38,129 nucleotides of DNA from JBEKYD01 sp049509915 (GCA_049509915.1 JBEKZL010000032.1:1-38129), one strand, 5' to 3'. Shown: positions 6,955 to 14,945, counted from the stretch's first letter. A program made the numbers and translations. Notes: generated from the letters alone by a model not told the origin.

Positions 6955-8142
6955 TCAGCTCTCCTTCATTTCCACGGTCAGAACCCGATTCTCCAGATGG
7001 GCGCGGCTGGGCATCAGCGACGCCATCGAGGTGGGCAGCCCGATGTGCCGCCGCAGCGTTCCGATCTCCACCACCAGTTCATCGCCCTTCTTGAACAATC
7101 CTACGTCCCCTTTGGCCGCGAACGGAAGCCCCAGGCGAACTTCGTAATGCCCTTCGTGCTTGGCGAAAGCATAGGGCGCTTCGGTGCGCGACACCGCCGC
7201 CGGATCGGTCTTTTCGCCATAGAGCGTGGCGGCCAGATCCTCCAGCCGCTCTCTTCCCAGCACCTCGTGGGTGAACAGGGGCACCTGGCACACCGCCACC
7301 GGCGCAAAATAGGCTTCGATTTCCTCCAGGATCTTGCCTTGCGAAGCCCGCCACTCGGCGAACCAGTCGTCTTTCACCGCTGCCGGCAGCACGCGGTTGA
7401 CGATCACTCCATCCACCGTCAGGCCGTGCAGGGAAAAATAGACGAAGGCGCGCTGGGTTTCGCGCAGCACCATACGCTCAGGATTGGTTACCAGCCGGAC
7501 GCTGGTGGTCTTGGGATCCTCCAGCAGTTCGCCGATGCCGTCCAGCTTGGCAAACAAATCCTTAATGTTGGCGAAGTAATTGTCCGGTGGCAGTTCCACC
7601 GGGGACATGCGATTGGCGATCGGCCGCACCGCTTTCACAATCCCGCGCTGGAACGGAAAGATGTGCTTCATGTACCACTCGAGCGTAGTCGGCATGCTCA
7701 CGAAACGCATCGATTCGGCCGTGGGGGCGCAGTCCAGGACGATCACGTCGTAGCGCTCCTCGCGCCGGAACTGGTTGACGTACATCATCGCGCTCAGCTC
7801 TTCCATGCCGGGCAGGATAGCCAGTTCCTCGGCTTCCACGTCGCTGATGCCGGTGGTGCGCAACACCGATACCACGTACGCCGATATTTCCTTCCAGTGG
7901 CGCTTGATTTCTTTCTGGATGTTGACTTCGTGAATTGCCAGGCGCTCGTCGATCGCGTACGGATCGCCGGTCTTGGCGTGGAACAACCCGGTCTCGAGAT
8001 CGAACGCATCCGCCAGGCTGTGGGCCGGATCCACGCTCATCACCAGGGTCCGGTAACCCAGGCGGGAAAGCTGCAACCCCGTGGCTGCGGCCAGGCTCGT
8101 TTTCCCCACGCCGCCCTTGCCGCTGAACAGTAGGATGCGCAT
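6955..8142 (-). CDS. ArsA/Get3-family ATPase with C-terminal Hsp20-like domain
   Basis: The protein has 395 residues from the start MRILLFSGKGGVGKTS; an in-frame extension to 8193 adds only basic non-conserved residues. The deviant Walker A lies at 8-15, the switch I-type MSVDPAHS at about 36-43, and LDCAPTAESMR is the switch II-type motif. The last 60 residues (from YEVRLGLPFA to the end) match the Hsp20-like tail of some ArsA-type ATPases. Members are dimeric ATP-driven chaperones or pump subunits that handle tail-anchored proteins or oxyanions. No arsenite-binding Cys triad is obvious, so a protein-targeting role is more likely than arsenite transport. The CFFC protein follows immediately. 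Confidence 0.88.
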   Translation of the reverse strand: MRILLFSGKGGVGKTSLAAATGLQLSRLGYRTLVMSVDPAHSLADAFDLETGLFHAKTGDPYAIDERLAIHEVNIQKEIKRHWKEISAYVVSVLRTTGISDVEAEELAILPGMEELSAMMYVNQFRREERYDVIVLDCAPTAESMRFVSMPTTLEWYMKHIFPFQRGIVKAVRPIANRMSPVELPPDNYFANIKDLFAKLDGIGELLEDPKTTSVRLVTNPERMVLRETQRAFVYFSLHGLTVDGVIVNRVLPAAVKDDWFAEWRASQGKILEEIEAYFAPVAVCQVPLFTHEVLGRERLEDLAATLYGEKTDPAAVSRTEAPYAFAKHEGHYEVRLGLPFAAKGDVGLFKKGDELVVEIGTLRRHIGLPTSMASLMPSRAHLENRVLTVEMKES

Positions 8143-8238
8143 GCCTTTATTGTAGCGTTGGCGCCGGAATCGCCGCCCCAGAGCGGACCTCAAGTTCTGG
8201 CGGGGCTCGCGGCGGATCGCGCCGACCCTCGACTCCGG

Positions 8239-8997
8239 CTACTTCTTGCGCAGGTGGATGGTGCCGTTCAACGTGTAAAAGGTGATCGATACGCCGCCGC
8301 CGTTGATGGACCCTTCGAGGCCGCGCCCGGTGCGCAGCCGCCCGCCGCTCGACCCCATGCCGATCCGCGTGCCGGGCGCGAGCGTGATATCGAAGTCCGA
8401 GAAAACCGAGCCATTTAGCGTATCGAACTTCACCCGAGCCTTTAGATCCCCCGGCAAGGCCACGTCGATCGCTCCGTTCAGCGTGCTGAAGTATAGAGGC
8501 TTATCCTGCGCCACCCGGTCCATGCTCACCTGAATGGCTCCGTTCAGAGCGTGCGCCACCACCGTTCCCGAGACGTTTGTCAATTGAATCCTGCCCTGGT
8601 GAGAATCCACGTCGATCTCGCCCTGGACGCCGTCCACTGCAATCGGCCCGTTCAGCGCCTTGAGCGTCAGCGGGGTCTCGACCGGAACCGTCACCGTCAG
8701 GCCGTTGTTGCCGCCCTCGATCTTGATGGCGTCGGCGTCCTGTTCGATGGTGATGCCGCGCGGCAGATCGATGCGCCGCATGCCGCTCCGGTCTCTGGAT
8801 TCGCGCGATTCACCAGTATCCACAATCACGTCCTTGCCGGCATGGGCCTTCACGGTGATGGATCCGTTCAAGCTGTGAATGCCGACCGGGCGCGCTGGCC
8901 GGCCGCCTTCGTTCCCCGGAATGACGATGCTTCTTTGAGCTTGCGCCGCAGTACACACTACGACTGACAGCCAAACCAAACTGACCTTCTTTTTCAT
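8239..8997 (-). CDS. DUF4097-type beta-helical exported protein
   Basis: This 252-residue protein has a signal peptide (MKKKVSLVWLSVVVCTAAQA). A series of short strand repeats built around LNG follows: HSLNGSITV, KALNGPIAV, HALNGAIQV, STLNGAIDV, DTLNGSVFS and YTLNGTIHL. This is the DUF4097/adhesin-like right-handed beta-repeat fold. The biochemical role of the family is unknown, but it often sits behind ECF sigma/anti-sigma pairs as here. It lies 90 nt downstream of a second DUF4097 gene on the same strand. It is probably periplasmic or surface-associated. Confidence 0.85.
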   Translation of the reverse strand: MKKKVSLVWLSVVVCTAAQAQRSIVIPGNEGGRPARPVGIHSLNGSITVKAHAGKDVIVDTGESRESRDRSGMRRIDLPRGITIEQDADAIKIEGGNNGLTVTVPVETPLTLKALNGPIAVDGVQGEIDVDSHQGRIQLTNVSGTVVAHALNGAIQVSMDRVAQDKPLYFSTLNGAIDVALPGDLKARVKFDTLNGSVFSDFDITLAPGTRIGMGSSGGRLRTGRGLEGSINGGGVSITFYTLNGTIHLRKK

Positions 8998-9087
8998 TGC
9001 CTTATCGATTCTTTATTAAGTGTCGCTTTAAACCAAAATCCCCAAAAAACACTGCCTTCCGGCGCGGTCGGGCCCACGTTGCTGCCC

Positions 9088-10005
9088 CTAACTCTTTGCA
9101 TGCACGCGGATGGGGCCGTTGAATCCATCGAAACTCAAAACCGGCCCACCGTGGCCGATGCGCGTGCCGTTCCACCCGCCCTCGCCCCAAATCCGCCTGC
9201 CGGTGAGTTGCCCGGCGGGCATGGTGAGGTTGAAGTCCGTATATACTCCGCCGTGGAAGGTCTTAAACCGCAGGTCGGCGTTCAGGTTTTTCTCAAAGTA
9301 GACATCCACGCTGCCGTTGAAAGTGCGGAAACTGGTTTCCCGTTCCGGGTTGCGCCGGAAAACCGCTTTGATGGGCGCGTTGAAACTTTTCACCGAGCCC
9401 GAGCCCTCGATGTCCTCCAGGTCGATGCCGCCATTGAAAGTTTCCACCCGAAAATCGCCTCGCGTGCCGCGCATCTCCACCGTCCCGCGATTGAAGTTCT
9501 TCAGATCCAGGCGAACCGCCCGAGGCACTTCGATGTCGTGGTCGTACCAGACGGAGAAATGGTGGTGGCCGTCGCCGTCGGGCCAGTGCGTTTTCACCAG
9601 AACCTGGTTACCCTCCTGGGTCATTTCGAGCCTTACCAGCCGCCTGGCATCTTCCAGTCCAGATTTAGTTTCCGCCCGCATGTACTTTACGGTATGGATC
9701 TTGATGACGTTGCCGTCGTATCCGTTCACGTGGACGTAACCCATGAAGTTGTGGACCGCGAGCTCGACGTCCGCGCCGACATTAAAGGAGCGGTCCACGG
9801 TCTCCCGGTCTTCGAGGCTCCAGTTGTCGTCGTTGTTGCGAGGAAAACCGAAAACCAGGGCGGGCGCCAGCGCCAGCGTCAAAATGGCCAGCGTTTTGGT
9901 AGGACAGACCATCGTTTTTTTGGGTCTGTCAACACCCCGCCAAGCCAACGGCTTAACAGACGACGGAAAGCGATCGTCTGTCCCACCTACGGCTAGTTTT
10001 TTCAT
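9088..10005 (-). CDS. DUF4097-type exported protein with an element inserted in its signal peptide
   Basis: The start ATG 10005-10003 overlaps the anti-sigma stop (ATGA) and has AGGAGA nine bases upstream. Residues 1-5 (MKKLA) are followed by 31 foreign residues encoded by a 93-bp palindromic element (9898-9990). The hydrophobic core KTLAILTLALAPALVFG comes next. Removing the element would rebuild a normal signal peptide. The mature part has DUF4097 strand repeats around FNG or FHG (VETFNGGIDL, FRTFNGSVDV, FKTFHGGVYT, FDGFNGPIRV). Export may now depend on re-initiation at ATG 9912, just before the hydrophobic core, or on a tolerated long N-region. It is third in the sigma-factor operon. Confidence 0.85.
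   Translation of the reverse strand: MKKLAVGGTDDRFPSSVKPLAWRGVDRPKKTMVCPTKTLAILTLALAPALVFGFPRNNDDNWSLEDRETVDRSFNVGADVELAVHNFMGYVHVNGYDGNVIKIHTVKYMRAETKSGLEDARRLVRLEMTQEGNQVLVKTHWPDGDGHHHFSVWYDHDIEVPRAVRLDLKNFNRGTVEMRGTRGDFRVETFNGGIDLEDIEGSGSVKSFNAPIKAVFRRNPERETSFRTFNGSVDVYFEKNLNADLRFKTFHGGVYTDFNLTMPAGQLTGRRIWGEGGWNGTRIGHGGPVLSFDGFNGPIRVHAKS
9898..9990 (-). repeat. 93-bp palindromic interspersed element inside a signal-peptide sequence
   Basis: On the minus strand it begins GTAGGTGGGACAGACGATCG and ends with CGATGGTCTGTCCTACC, near-complementary termini. Inside are the hairpins ACAGACGA/TCGTCTGT and AAGCC-GTT-GGCTT. Its length is 31 codons without a stop, so it preserves the host frame. Related copies occur at 11479-11526, 17851-17914 and 19475-19506. 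Confidence 0.75.
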
Positions 10006-10835
10006 TTTGCGATCTCCTTTTGGGAAAGGCCCAGTTGTTTCAAACCCCACTCGGCCCGCTGCCGCACGATCGGCTCGGCATCCGTCGACGCAGCGAGTTG
10101 TTTCATCTCCACGGCGCAGTCGCGCGCGTGGGCGTTCACCAGGAATTCGATCAAAGCCACTTGCACCAGCGGCGATTCTTCGCCCATTAATCCGTCCGCC
10201 AGAGTGCGGCGCACGGTCGGATTGGAGCCGTACCGGCCCAGCCCGTCCACCGCCGCCAGGCGCACGTTGACATTCGGATCGCGGCGCGCCGCCTCAACCA
10301 GCGCCTGTTCCACGTTGTTATCCGGACGGGCCAGTTGCTGGGCGTAAACCACCCCCTCCAGGCGGGAGCCGGGCGAAGACTGGTTCAGCATGGCCAGCGA
10401 CACCAATTGGCGCAAGTTCTCAACCTGCCCCTGGAGTTGCGCCACGGAAGTATCCGGGGTTCGCCCGGCCGGCAGAAAGCGTCCGCCAGCCAGGCCGATG
10501 GCGAGAAGCCCAGCGGCCGAAGCCAACTGCCAGGCCGGACGCTGGGTCCACCCCCACCACCAAACGCGAGGGCGCTTCTGCGGCTCGCGCTGCGTTTGAG
10601 CCAAACCCGCCGAAAAGGCGTTCAAGGTTTCCCGGAACCGCGCCCCCAATTCCGGCCCCGGCTCTTCGCCCCCGAGAGCGTCCATCGCTCTCCACACTCT
10701 TCCCATCGCCGCCAGCTCGGCGCGGCAGCCGGAGCAGCCTTCCAGATGCTCCACCAGGAGCTCCCGCGCCGCCTTGTCCAGCCAGCCGGCCAAGCATTCC
10801 GGAATCTGCTGCCGGTATCGATCGCAATCCGTCAT
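10002..10835 (-). CDS. Anti-sigma factor with zinc finger and HEAT-like repeats
   Basis: The protein has 277 residues starting at ATG 10835, which overlaps the sigma factor stop (ATGA). H30-x3-C34-x2-C37 is the anti-sigma zinc-finger motif that binds ECF factors. A hydrophobic segment near 103-123 (WQLASAAGLLAIGLAGG) is probably a single membrane span. The C-terminal half has HEAT-like helices (DPNVNVRLAAVDGLGRYG, SPLVQVALIEFLVNA), presumably a periplasmic sensing or docking domain. It likely holds the adjacent sigma factor inactive at the membrane until an envelope signal arrives. Confidence 0.85.
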   Translation of the reverse strand: MTDCDRYRQQIPECLAGWLDKAARELLVEHLEGCSGCRAELAAMGRVWRAMDALGGEEPGPELGARFRETLNAFSAGLAQTQREPQKRPRVWWWGWTQRPAWQLASAAGLLAIGLAGGRFLPAGRTPDTSVAQLQGQVENLRQLVSLAMLNQSSPGSRLEGVVYAQQLARPDNNVEQALVEAARRDPNVNVRLAAVDGLGRYGSNPTVRRTLADGLMGEESPLVQVALIEFLVNAHARDCAVEMKQLAASTDAEPIVRQRAEWGLKQLGLSQKEIAK

Positions 10836-11377
10836 GCCCGTTCTCCGCGCAACGCAAAAAAACGTTCGCCCAACTCGCGCAATGCGCGATACACCCGCAC
10901 CTTCACCGTCCCCACTTCGCACTCCAGGGCGGCGGCGATCTCCTCGTACTTCATGTTCATAAAACGGCTCAGAATCAGCACTTCCTTCTTCTCCGCCGGC
11001 ATGGCGGCCAGCGCCCGGCGCAGGAATTCGGTGTCCTCCCGGTCCTCCGCCTGCCGCGCTGGAGAAGGCGCCGCGCTGGCGAAGCCCTCCATTGTGTCCG
11101 GTGTTGCAATTTCCTCCGGATGCCGCCCCACCTGGTCGCGCCAGGCGTTGCGGCCAATCTGAAACAGCCAGGCGCGGAATCCCGTTCCCGGCTTCCAGGT
11201 GTGCCGGTACTTCAGGATGCGGAAGAAGACTTCCTGCACCAGGTCCTCGCTGGTGGCGCGATTCCCCGTCTGGTGCAGAAAGAATTGAAACAGCGCGCGG
11301 TGGTGCCGTTCGAAGAGAACTTCGAGCCGTGCCACGTCGCCGGCGCTCACCTCCCGCATGATTTGTTCGTCCTCCAT
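10832..11377 (-). CDS. ECF-type RNA polymerase sigma factor
   Basis: This 181-residue protein starts at MEDEQIMREV. Region 2 is seen in LFQFFLHQTGNRATSEDLVQ and FFRILKYRHTWKPGTGFRAW. Region 4 is seen in LILSRFMNMKYEEIAAALEC and GTVKVRVYRALREL, a helix-turn-helix for the -35 element. ATG 11377 was chosen over an upstream start at 11533 because the extra N-terminal 52 residues run through a dispersed repeat and are not sigma-like. It heads an operon with its anti-sigma factor and two DUF4097 proteins and probably autoregulates it. Confidence 0.9.
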   Translation of the reverse strand: MEDEQIMREVSAGDVARLEVLFERHHRALFQFFLHQTGNRATSEDLVQEVFFRILKYRHTWKPGTGFRAWLFQIGRNAWRDQVGRHPEEIATPDTMEGFASAAPSPARQAEDREDTEFLRRALAAMPAEKKEVLILSRFMNMKYEEIAAALECEVGTVKVRVYRALRELGERFFALRGERA

Positions 11378-11706
11378 CAGTTTCGCTTTACGATATCGAT
11401 ACCACGGCTCCGGGAAAAGGTTACGAAAAAAGATCGCTGGAACGGGCCATCGCCTTGTGCTGTATGCCGCGCCCCGCCGGGCCACAAAGGCCCAACAGAC
11501 GACGGGAATCGATCGTCTGTCCCACCCCGGCACACCTGTGCGCGCTCACCACGGGTTTCCGCCGCTTAAAGGCAAGCGGGAAACCCGCCGCTTGAGGCAA
11601 AATAGGAGAGCGGCACCACGTTGCGGGCGGTTTGGACGGACAGATGCACTGTCGATCTTCCGAAAGTCCGGCAGGGCCGCACATTCTGAAAACCTTCGAG
11701 GCGTAC
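11378..11706. other. Divergent intergenic region between sigma factor and outer-membrane gene
   Basis: This 329-bp stretch has no convincing gene. It holds upstream sequences for both divergent genes and one copy of the GACAGACGATCG palindromic element at 11479-11526. No clear -35/-10 pair could be picked, which would fit dependence on the ECF factor rather than the housekeeping sigma. Confidence 0.5.
11479..11526 (-). repeat. Interspersed palindromic element, copy 2
   Basis: The copy contains two hairpins: GGGCC-ACAAA-GGCCC (11479-11493) and ACAGACGA/TCGTCTGT (11496-11503 with 11513-11520), followed by CCCACC. On the minus strand it reads GGTGGGACAGACGATCGAT and onward, matching the copies at 9898-9990 and 17851-17914. 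Confidence 0.7.
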
Positions 11707-12762
11707 GTGAAGATTCTGGTAAACGGCATGTTCTGTGTTTCGCTGCTCTGGTGGAGCGGCGGGGGAGGGTTGCAGGCGGCGCCGCAGACGGTTTCTTCGA
11801 CGCCCGCCCGCAGTCTCGACCAGGCCGACGCCCGCGCCGACGCCGGCGCCACTAGCCCGCCCGACCCGTCCGCCGCGCCCGAGGACCCACCCCAACAGCA
11901 GCCCGCCACCCAGCAGCCAGAGCAACCTCCGAGCGCTCCCGGCGGCCCCATCGTGCAGGCAGCGCCGGAGCTGCCCAGATTTCCCGATGTGCGGCTTCCC
12001 GGCGAATCCGGCTTTTGGATCGACATCACGGGCTGGATTCCCGAGCAACAGCCCCTCTTCAACAAGGGCACCGGCTCCAATTACACCACCCTGTCGAAGG
12101 TCACCCTGGCCGGCAAACCGAAATATGCCATTGGCGCGGAAGTCGGAGTGGCCATCGGCCTGCACAATTTCCTGCGCCTTTCCGGTTTTGAAACCCGCGC
12201 GGCGGGTGACTTCACCGCCGCCACCCCGCTCAGGCTTTGGAACTCGGGCTACAATTCCGGCTGGCTCATGTCCAGCGATTACCAGCTTCGCGACGTCAAG
12301 TTATCGTTTGAATACCTAACTTGGCCCTATCCGGTCGAAAGCCGCAAGATCCGCCTGCACACTCTCTATCAGCTCCACTACCTGACCGTCCGCAGCGGTT
12401 TCGACGCCCCCACTCAACCGCTCTACGACGCCGCCGGCAATCCCCTCACCAACTCCGGCGGACAAGCTCTCACCTTCCAGGCGAGCGGCACCCGGTGGTT
12501 CCTTTCGCCGGCTCTGGGCGCGGGCGTGTCCTACTACATCAGGCCGCGCCTGCGGTTCGAAGTCAATGGCTCCGGCTTCTTCATACCGCGCCACTTCGCC
12601 GTAGTCGATAGCGACCTTTCCATCAATTACCGTATCCTGGGTCAACTGGAGCTCGGCATAGGCGGCAAGTTTTTCGATTACAAAACTTCCACCAAGACCA
12701 CCTACTACCAGAGCGGCGATCTCGGCTCGGTGGCAGTCAGCCTGAAGTGGTACTCGCGGTAG
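11707..12762 (+). CDS. Outer-membrane beta-barrel protein with Pro-rich N-terminus
   Basis: From GTG 11707 the product has 351 residues. It starts with a signal peptide (KILVNGMFCVSLLWW), then a Pro/Gln/Ala-rich spacer (about 35-90) and a C-terminal region rich in alternating aromatic strands (SSDYQLRDVKLSFEYLTW, GKFFDYKTSTKTTYYQ). This is the pattern of a 10-12-stranded barrel. GTG 11707 has GAGG about five bases upstream and gives a cleaner signal peptide than the longer ATG 11632 frame. No named family was recognised. It is transcribed divergently from the ECF sigma operon and may be a target of it. Confidence 0.7.
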   Translation: MKILVNGMFCVSLLWWSGGGGLQAAPQTVSSTPARSLDQADARADAGATSPPDPSAAPEDPPQQQPATQQPEQPPSAPGGPIVQAAPELPRFPDVRLPGESGFWIDITGWIPEQQPLFNKGTGSNYTTLSKVTLAGKPKYAIGAEVGVAIGLHNFLRLSGFETRAAGDFTAATPLRLWNSGYNSGWLMSSDYQLRDVKLSFEYLTWPYPVESRKIRLHTLYQLHYLTVRSGFDAPTQPLYDAAGNPLTNSGGQALTFQASGTRWFLSPALGAGVSYYIRPRLRFEVNGSGFFIPRHFAVVDSDLSINYRILGQLELGIGGKFFDYKTSTKTTYYQSGDLGSVAVSLKWYSR

Positions 12763-12790
12763 GAAGAGGTAGGAAGAGGTAGGAAGAGGC
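12761..12790 (+). repeat. 10-bp tandem repeat (three copies) at the gene end
   Basis: AGGAAGAGGT occurs twice and AGGAAGAGGC once in tandem, the first copy overlapping the TAG of the barrel gene. It opens a 150-bp polypurine-then-polypyrimidine tract that lies between two convergent genes. Confidence 0.65.
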
Positions 12791-12802
12791 AGGAAGGTAG
12801 AA

Positions 12803-12884
12803 GGCGGAAGGGAGAAGGTAGAAGGTAGAAGCGGAAGGCTGCAGTAGGAAGAGCAGCTCCGCCTTCCACCTTCTCCCTTCCGCC
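12803..12884. repeat. Long purine/pyrimidine inverted repeat between convergent genes
   Basis: GGCGGAAGGGAGAAGGTAGA plus AG (12803-12824) pairs with 12863-12884 at 21 of 22 positions across a 38-nt loop. All bases of the left arm are purines except three, and the right arm is the complement. It may end transcription from both sides or form triplex-type structures; no T-run follows either arm. Confidence 0.6.
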
Positions 12885-12907
12885 GCCTTCTCCCTTCCCC
12901 CTTCTCC

Positions 12908-13657
12908 TCAACCGCCCAGCAGACGCACTTCTTCAACGGTCAGGTCGCGCCACTTGCCGACGGGCAGTTCGCCCAGGCGCAGCGGACCGACGGCTGTCCG
13001 CACCAGCTTGAGCACTTTGCTGCCAACGGCTTCCAGCATTCTGCGAACCTGCCGATTGCGTCCCTCGGCGATCGTCAGCTCCAGGTGAGTGTGCCGGGCG
13101 CTATCGCGCAGGCGCCGCACCTGGGCCGGCCGGGTCGGTCCATCGCTGAGCGGAACCCCTTGCCGCAGTTGCTCCAGTTGATCGTCGGAAAGCAACGTCG
13201 CGGCTTTTACCATATAGACCTTGGGGACCTTTTTCTCCGGATCGGCGATCCTATCGGCAAACCCGGTATCGTTGGTCATTAGCAGCAAGCCGCTGGTATC
13301 CAGATCGAGGCGTCCGACCGGCGCCAGCCAAACGCCGGCGTCCGACACCAGGTCGTAGACCGTGGGACGGCCCTCGGTATCGCGATAAGTGGTCAGATAC
13401 CCTTTCGGCTTATAAAGCAGGATATATCTCCTGGCGGCCTGGTGCAGGGGCTTATTGTCCAGAGTTACCCGGTCCCGCTCCAGGTCCACCCAATGATCCG
13501 GATCGCGGATCGACTTACCGTTGACCCGGACCCGGCCACCCGAAATCCAGCTCCGCGCTTCGGACCGCGAAGCAATTCCCGCCTTGGAAAACACCCGATC
13601 AAGCGATTTCAGGGGGCGATTTTCCCGGTTCTTGCGAATCTGATTGATTTTAGGCAT
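12908..13657 (-). CDS. RsuA/RluB-family 23S or 16S rRNA pseudouridine synthase
   Basis: This 249-residue protein has an N-terminal S4 RNA-binding domain (LDRVFSKAGIASRSEA and RVRVNGKSIRDPDHWV, about 19-70). The catalytic domain includes GRLDLDTSGLLL with catalytic Asp118, and the signature LTIAEGRNRQVRRMLEAVG near the C-terminus. It isomerises a specific uridine in rRNA during ribosome assembly. The RNRQVRRM motif is shared by RluB, RluE, RluF and RsuA, so the exact target is not certain; RluB (position 2605 of 23S in E. coli) is the closest guess. Monocistronic, and convergent with the barrel gene. Confidence 0.88.
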   Translation of the reverse strand: MPKINQIRKNRENRPLKSLDRVFSKAGIASRSEARSWISGGRVRVNGKSIRDPDHWVDLERDRVTLDNKPLHQAARRYILLYKPKGYLTTYRDTEGRPTVYDLVSDAGVWLAPVGRLDLDTSGLLLMTNDTGFADRIADPEKKVPKVYMVKAATLLSDDQLEQLRQGVPLSDGPTRPAQVRRLRDSARHTHLELTIAEGRNRQVRRMLEAVGSKVLKLVRTAVGPLRLGELPVGKWRDLTVEEVRLLGG

Positions 13658-13727
13658 TTTACAAGCGTGAATTACTTTACCATTTCGGATGTAAGGGGGT
13701 TACTCTGGAGCTGGAGCTTGCCCACTA

Positions 13728-14945
13728 ATGGGGACAGATACTGTCCTAATTCGCGGGGCCAGGCAATTAGTCACATTGCGCGGTCCCCAACGTCCGCGTC
13801 GCGGCGCTGAGCTGCAACAGGTCCAATCGATTTCCGACGGTGCGCTGCTGATTCGCAACGGGGTCTGCGCCGAAGTAGGCCCCAGCCGGCGGGTGGAAAA
13901 CCTGACGGCGGCGCGCCGTGCCAACGTCATCGTTGCCACCGGCCGGGTCGTCATCCCCGGATTTGTCGATTGCCACGTCCACCCGTTTTCCGCGGCGCCA
14001 TGGTCGGGCGACGCCGACGGGACTGCCCGGGAACTGCTTTCGGTCACCTGGAAAAGACACGCCGCCCGCGTGCGGACACTCATGCATGCCATGATCCGGC
14101 ACGGCACCACCGCCGCGCAAGTTCTCACCACGGGCAGCCGCGACTCAAGAGTGGAATCCAAGGTCCTGCGCGTCTTTGAGGCATTGCGGGACGAGCCTCT
14201 GGACCTGTCCGAAGAGCTGCTGTTGGAGCTCGATCCATCGACTTCCCCGGCCGCGCTGGAGTCCGTCCTGCGGCGGTATCTGGTGGGACGGGAGGCTCCC
14301 GCGGTGGGGCTGACCTGGAACCCAGAGGAGTTAGCGCCGGAGGAGTTAATGCGCCAACTCCGCGTGGCCGGCCGCACGGGGGTCTCCCTTCATTTGCACG
14401 CCCACGGCGCCGCGGCCGCGACGGCGATTCGGGCGGCGGCTGAAATGCCGGTGGCGGAAATCGGACACCTGGAGGAAGCCCCCGCCTCCATGGCGGCCGC
14501 GCTGGCGGCCACCGGCACCATCGCCACCTTGACGCCCGGTTCGTACTTCAGCGACAAGGCTCGTCTGGCGCCCGCCCGCGCCTTCATCGAAGCCGGTGTA
14601 CCGGTGGCGCTGGCTTCCGGTTATCGTCCCGGCACCGGCAGCAGTCTCAACATGCAAACCGCGATGGCCATGGCCGCCATGGTCCTGGGTATGTCGCCCG
14701 AGGAAGCTCTGACCGCGGCCACCTTCAACGCGGCCTGCGCGGCGGGCTGTGCCGACACCTGTGGATCGCTCGAAACCGGCAAGTCCGCCGATTTGCTGAT
14801 TCTCAATATCTCCGATTACCGCGAGCTTTCCCAACACCTCGGAATCAACCAGGTTCATTGCACCGTACGGCGGGGGGAAGTGGTCTACCGGGAGGGCGCC
14901 GTCTCGTTCGGTTCGGCCGTGAACGGCGCGGCCCGCGACGAATAA
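13728..14945 (+). CDS. HutI-like amidohydrolase missing the usual catalytic Asp
   Basis: This 405-residue protein belongs to the amidohydrolase superfamily. FVDCHVHPF carries H83 and H85, HLHAHG (H224) matches the metal ligand of imidazolonepropionases, and IGHLEEA (H247) the next His. The C-terminus (SLETGKSADLLIL, SDYRELSQHLGIN) is strongly HutI-like. However, the loop that in HutI reads LATD-x-NPG is LASGYRPG here, so the Asp essential for activating water is Gly298. The TT-VEIKSGYG substrate motif is also gone. It may have another function or be inactive. A perfect inverted repeat, GGACAG-ATA-CTGTCC, lies just after the start codon. No other histidine-degradation genes are present. Confidence 0.75.
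   Translation: MGTDTVLIRGARQLVTLRGPQRPRRGAELQQVQSISDGALLIRNGVCAEVGPSRRVENLTAARRANVIVATGRVVIPGFVDCHVHPFSAAPWSGDADGTARELLSVTWKRHAARVRTLMHAMIRHGTTAAQVLTTGSRDSRVESKVLRVFEALRDEPLDLSEELLLELDPSTSPAALESVLRRYLVGREAPAVGLTWNPEELAPEELMRQLRVAGRTGVSLHLHAHGAAAATAIRAAAEMPVAEIGHLEEAPASMAAALAATGTIATLTPGSYFSDKARLAPARAFIEAGVPVALASGYRPGTGSSLNMQTAMAMAAMVLGMSPEEALTAATFNAACAAGCADTCGSLETGKSADLLILNISDYRELSQHLGINQVHCTVRRGEVVYREGAVSFGSAVNGAARDE

Noticed and set aside
6733..8133. 466-codon plus-strand frame
   Set aside because: It is antisense to the ArsA-type ATPase, whose P-loop and Hsp20-like tail are unmistakable.
6955..8142. Arsenite-pump ATPase ArsA
   Set aside because: No tandem duplicated ATPase domain, no obvious Cys triad and no ars genes nearby; a Get3/ArsA-type protein-handling role fits better.
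12761..12910. Minus-strand coding through the tract (a Lys/Arg/Ser-rich frame)
   Set aside because: The translated sequence is low-complexity, generated by the purine/pyrimidine tract, and conflicts with the flanking genes.
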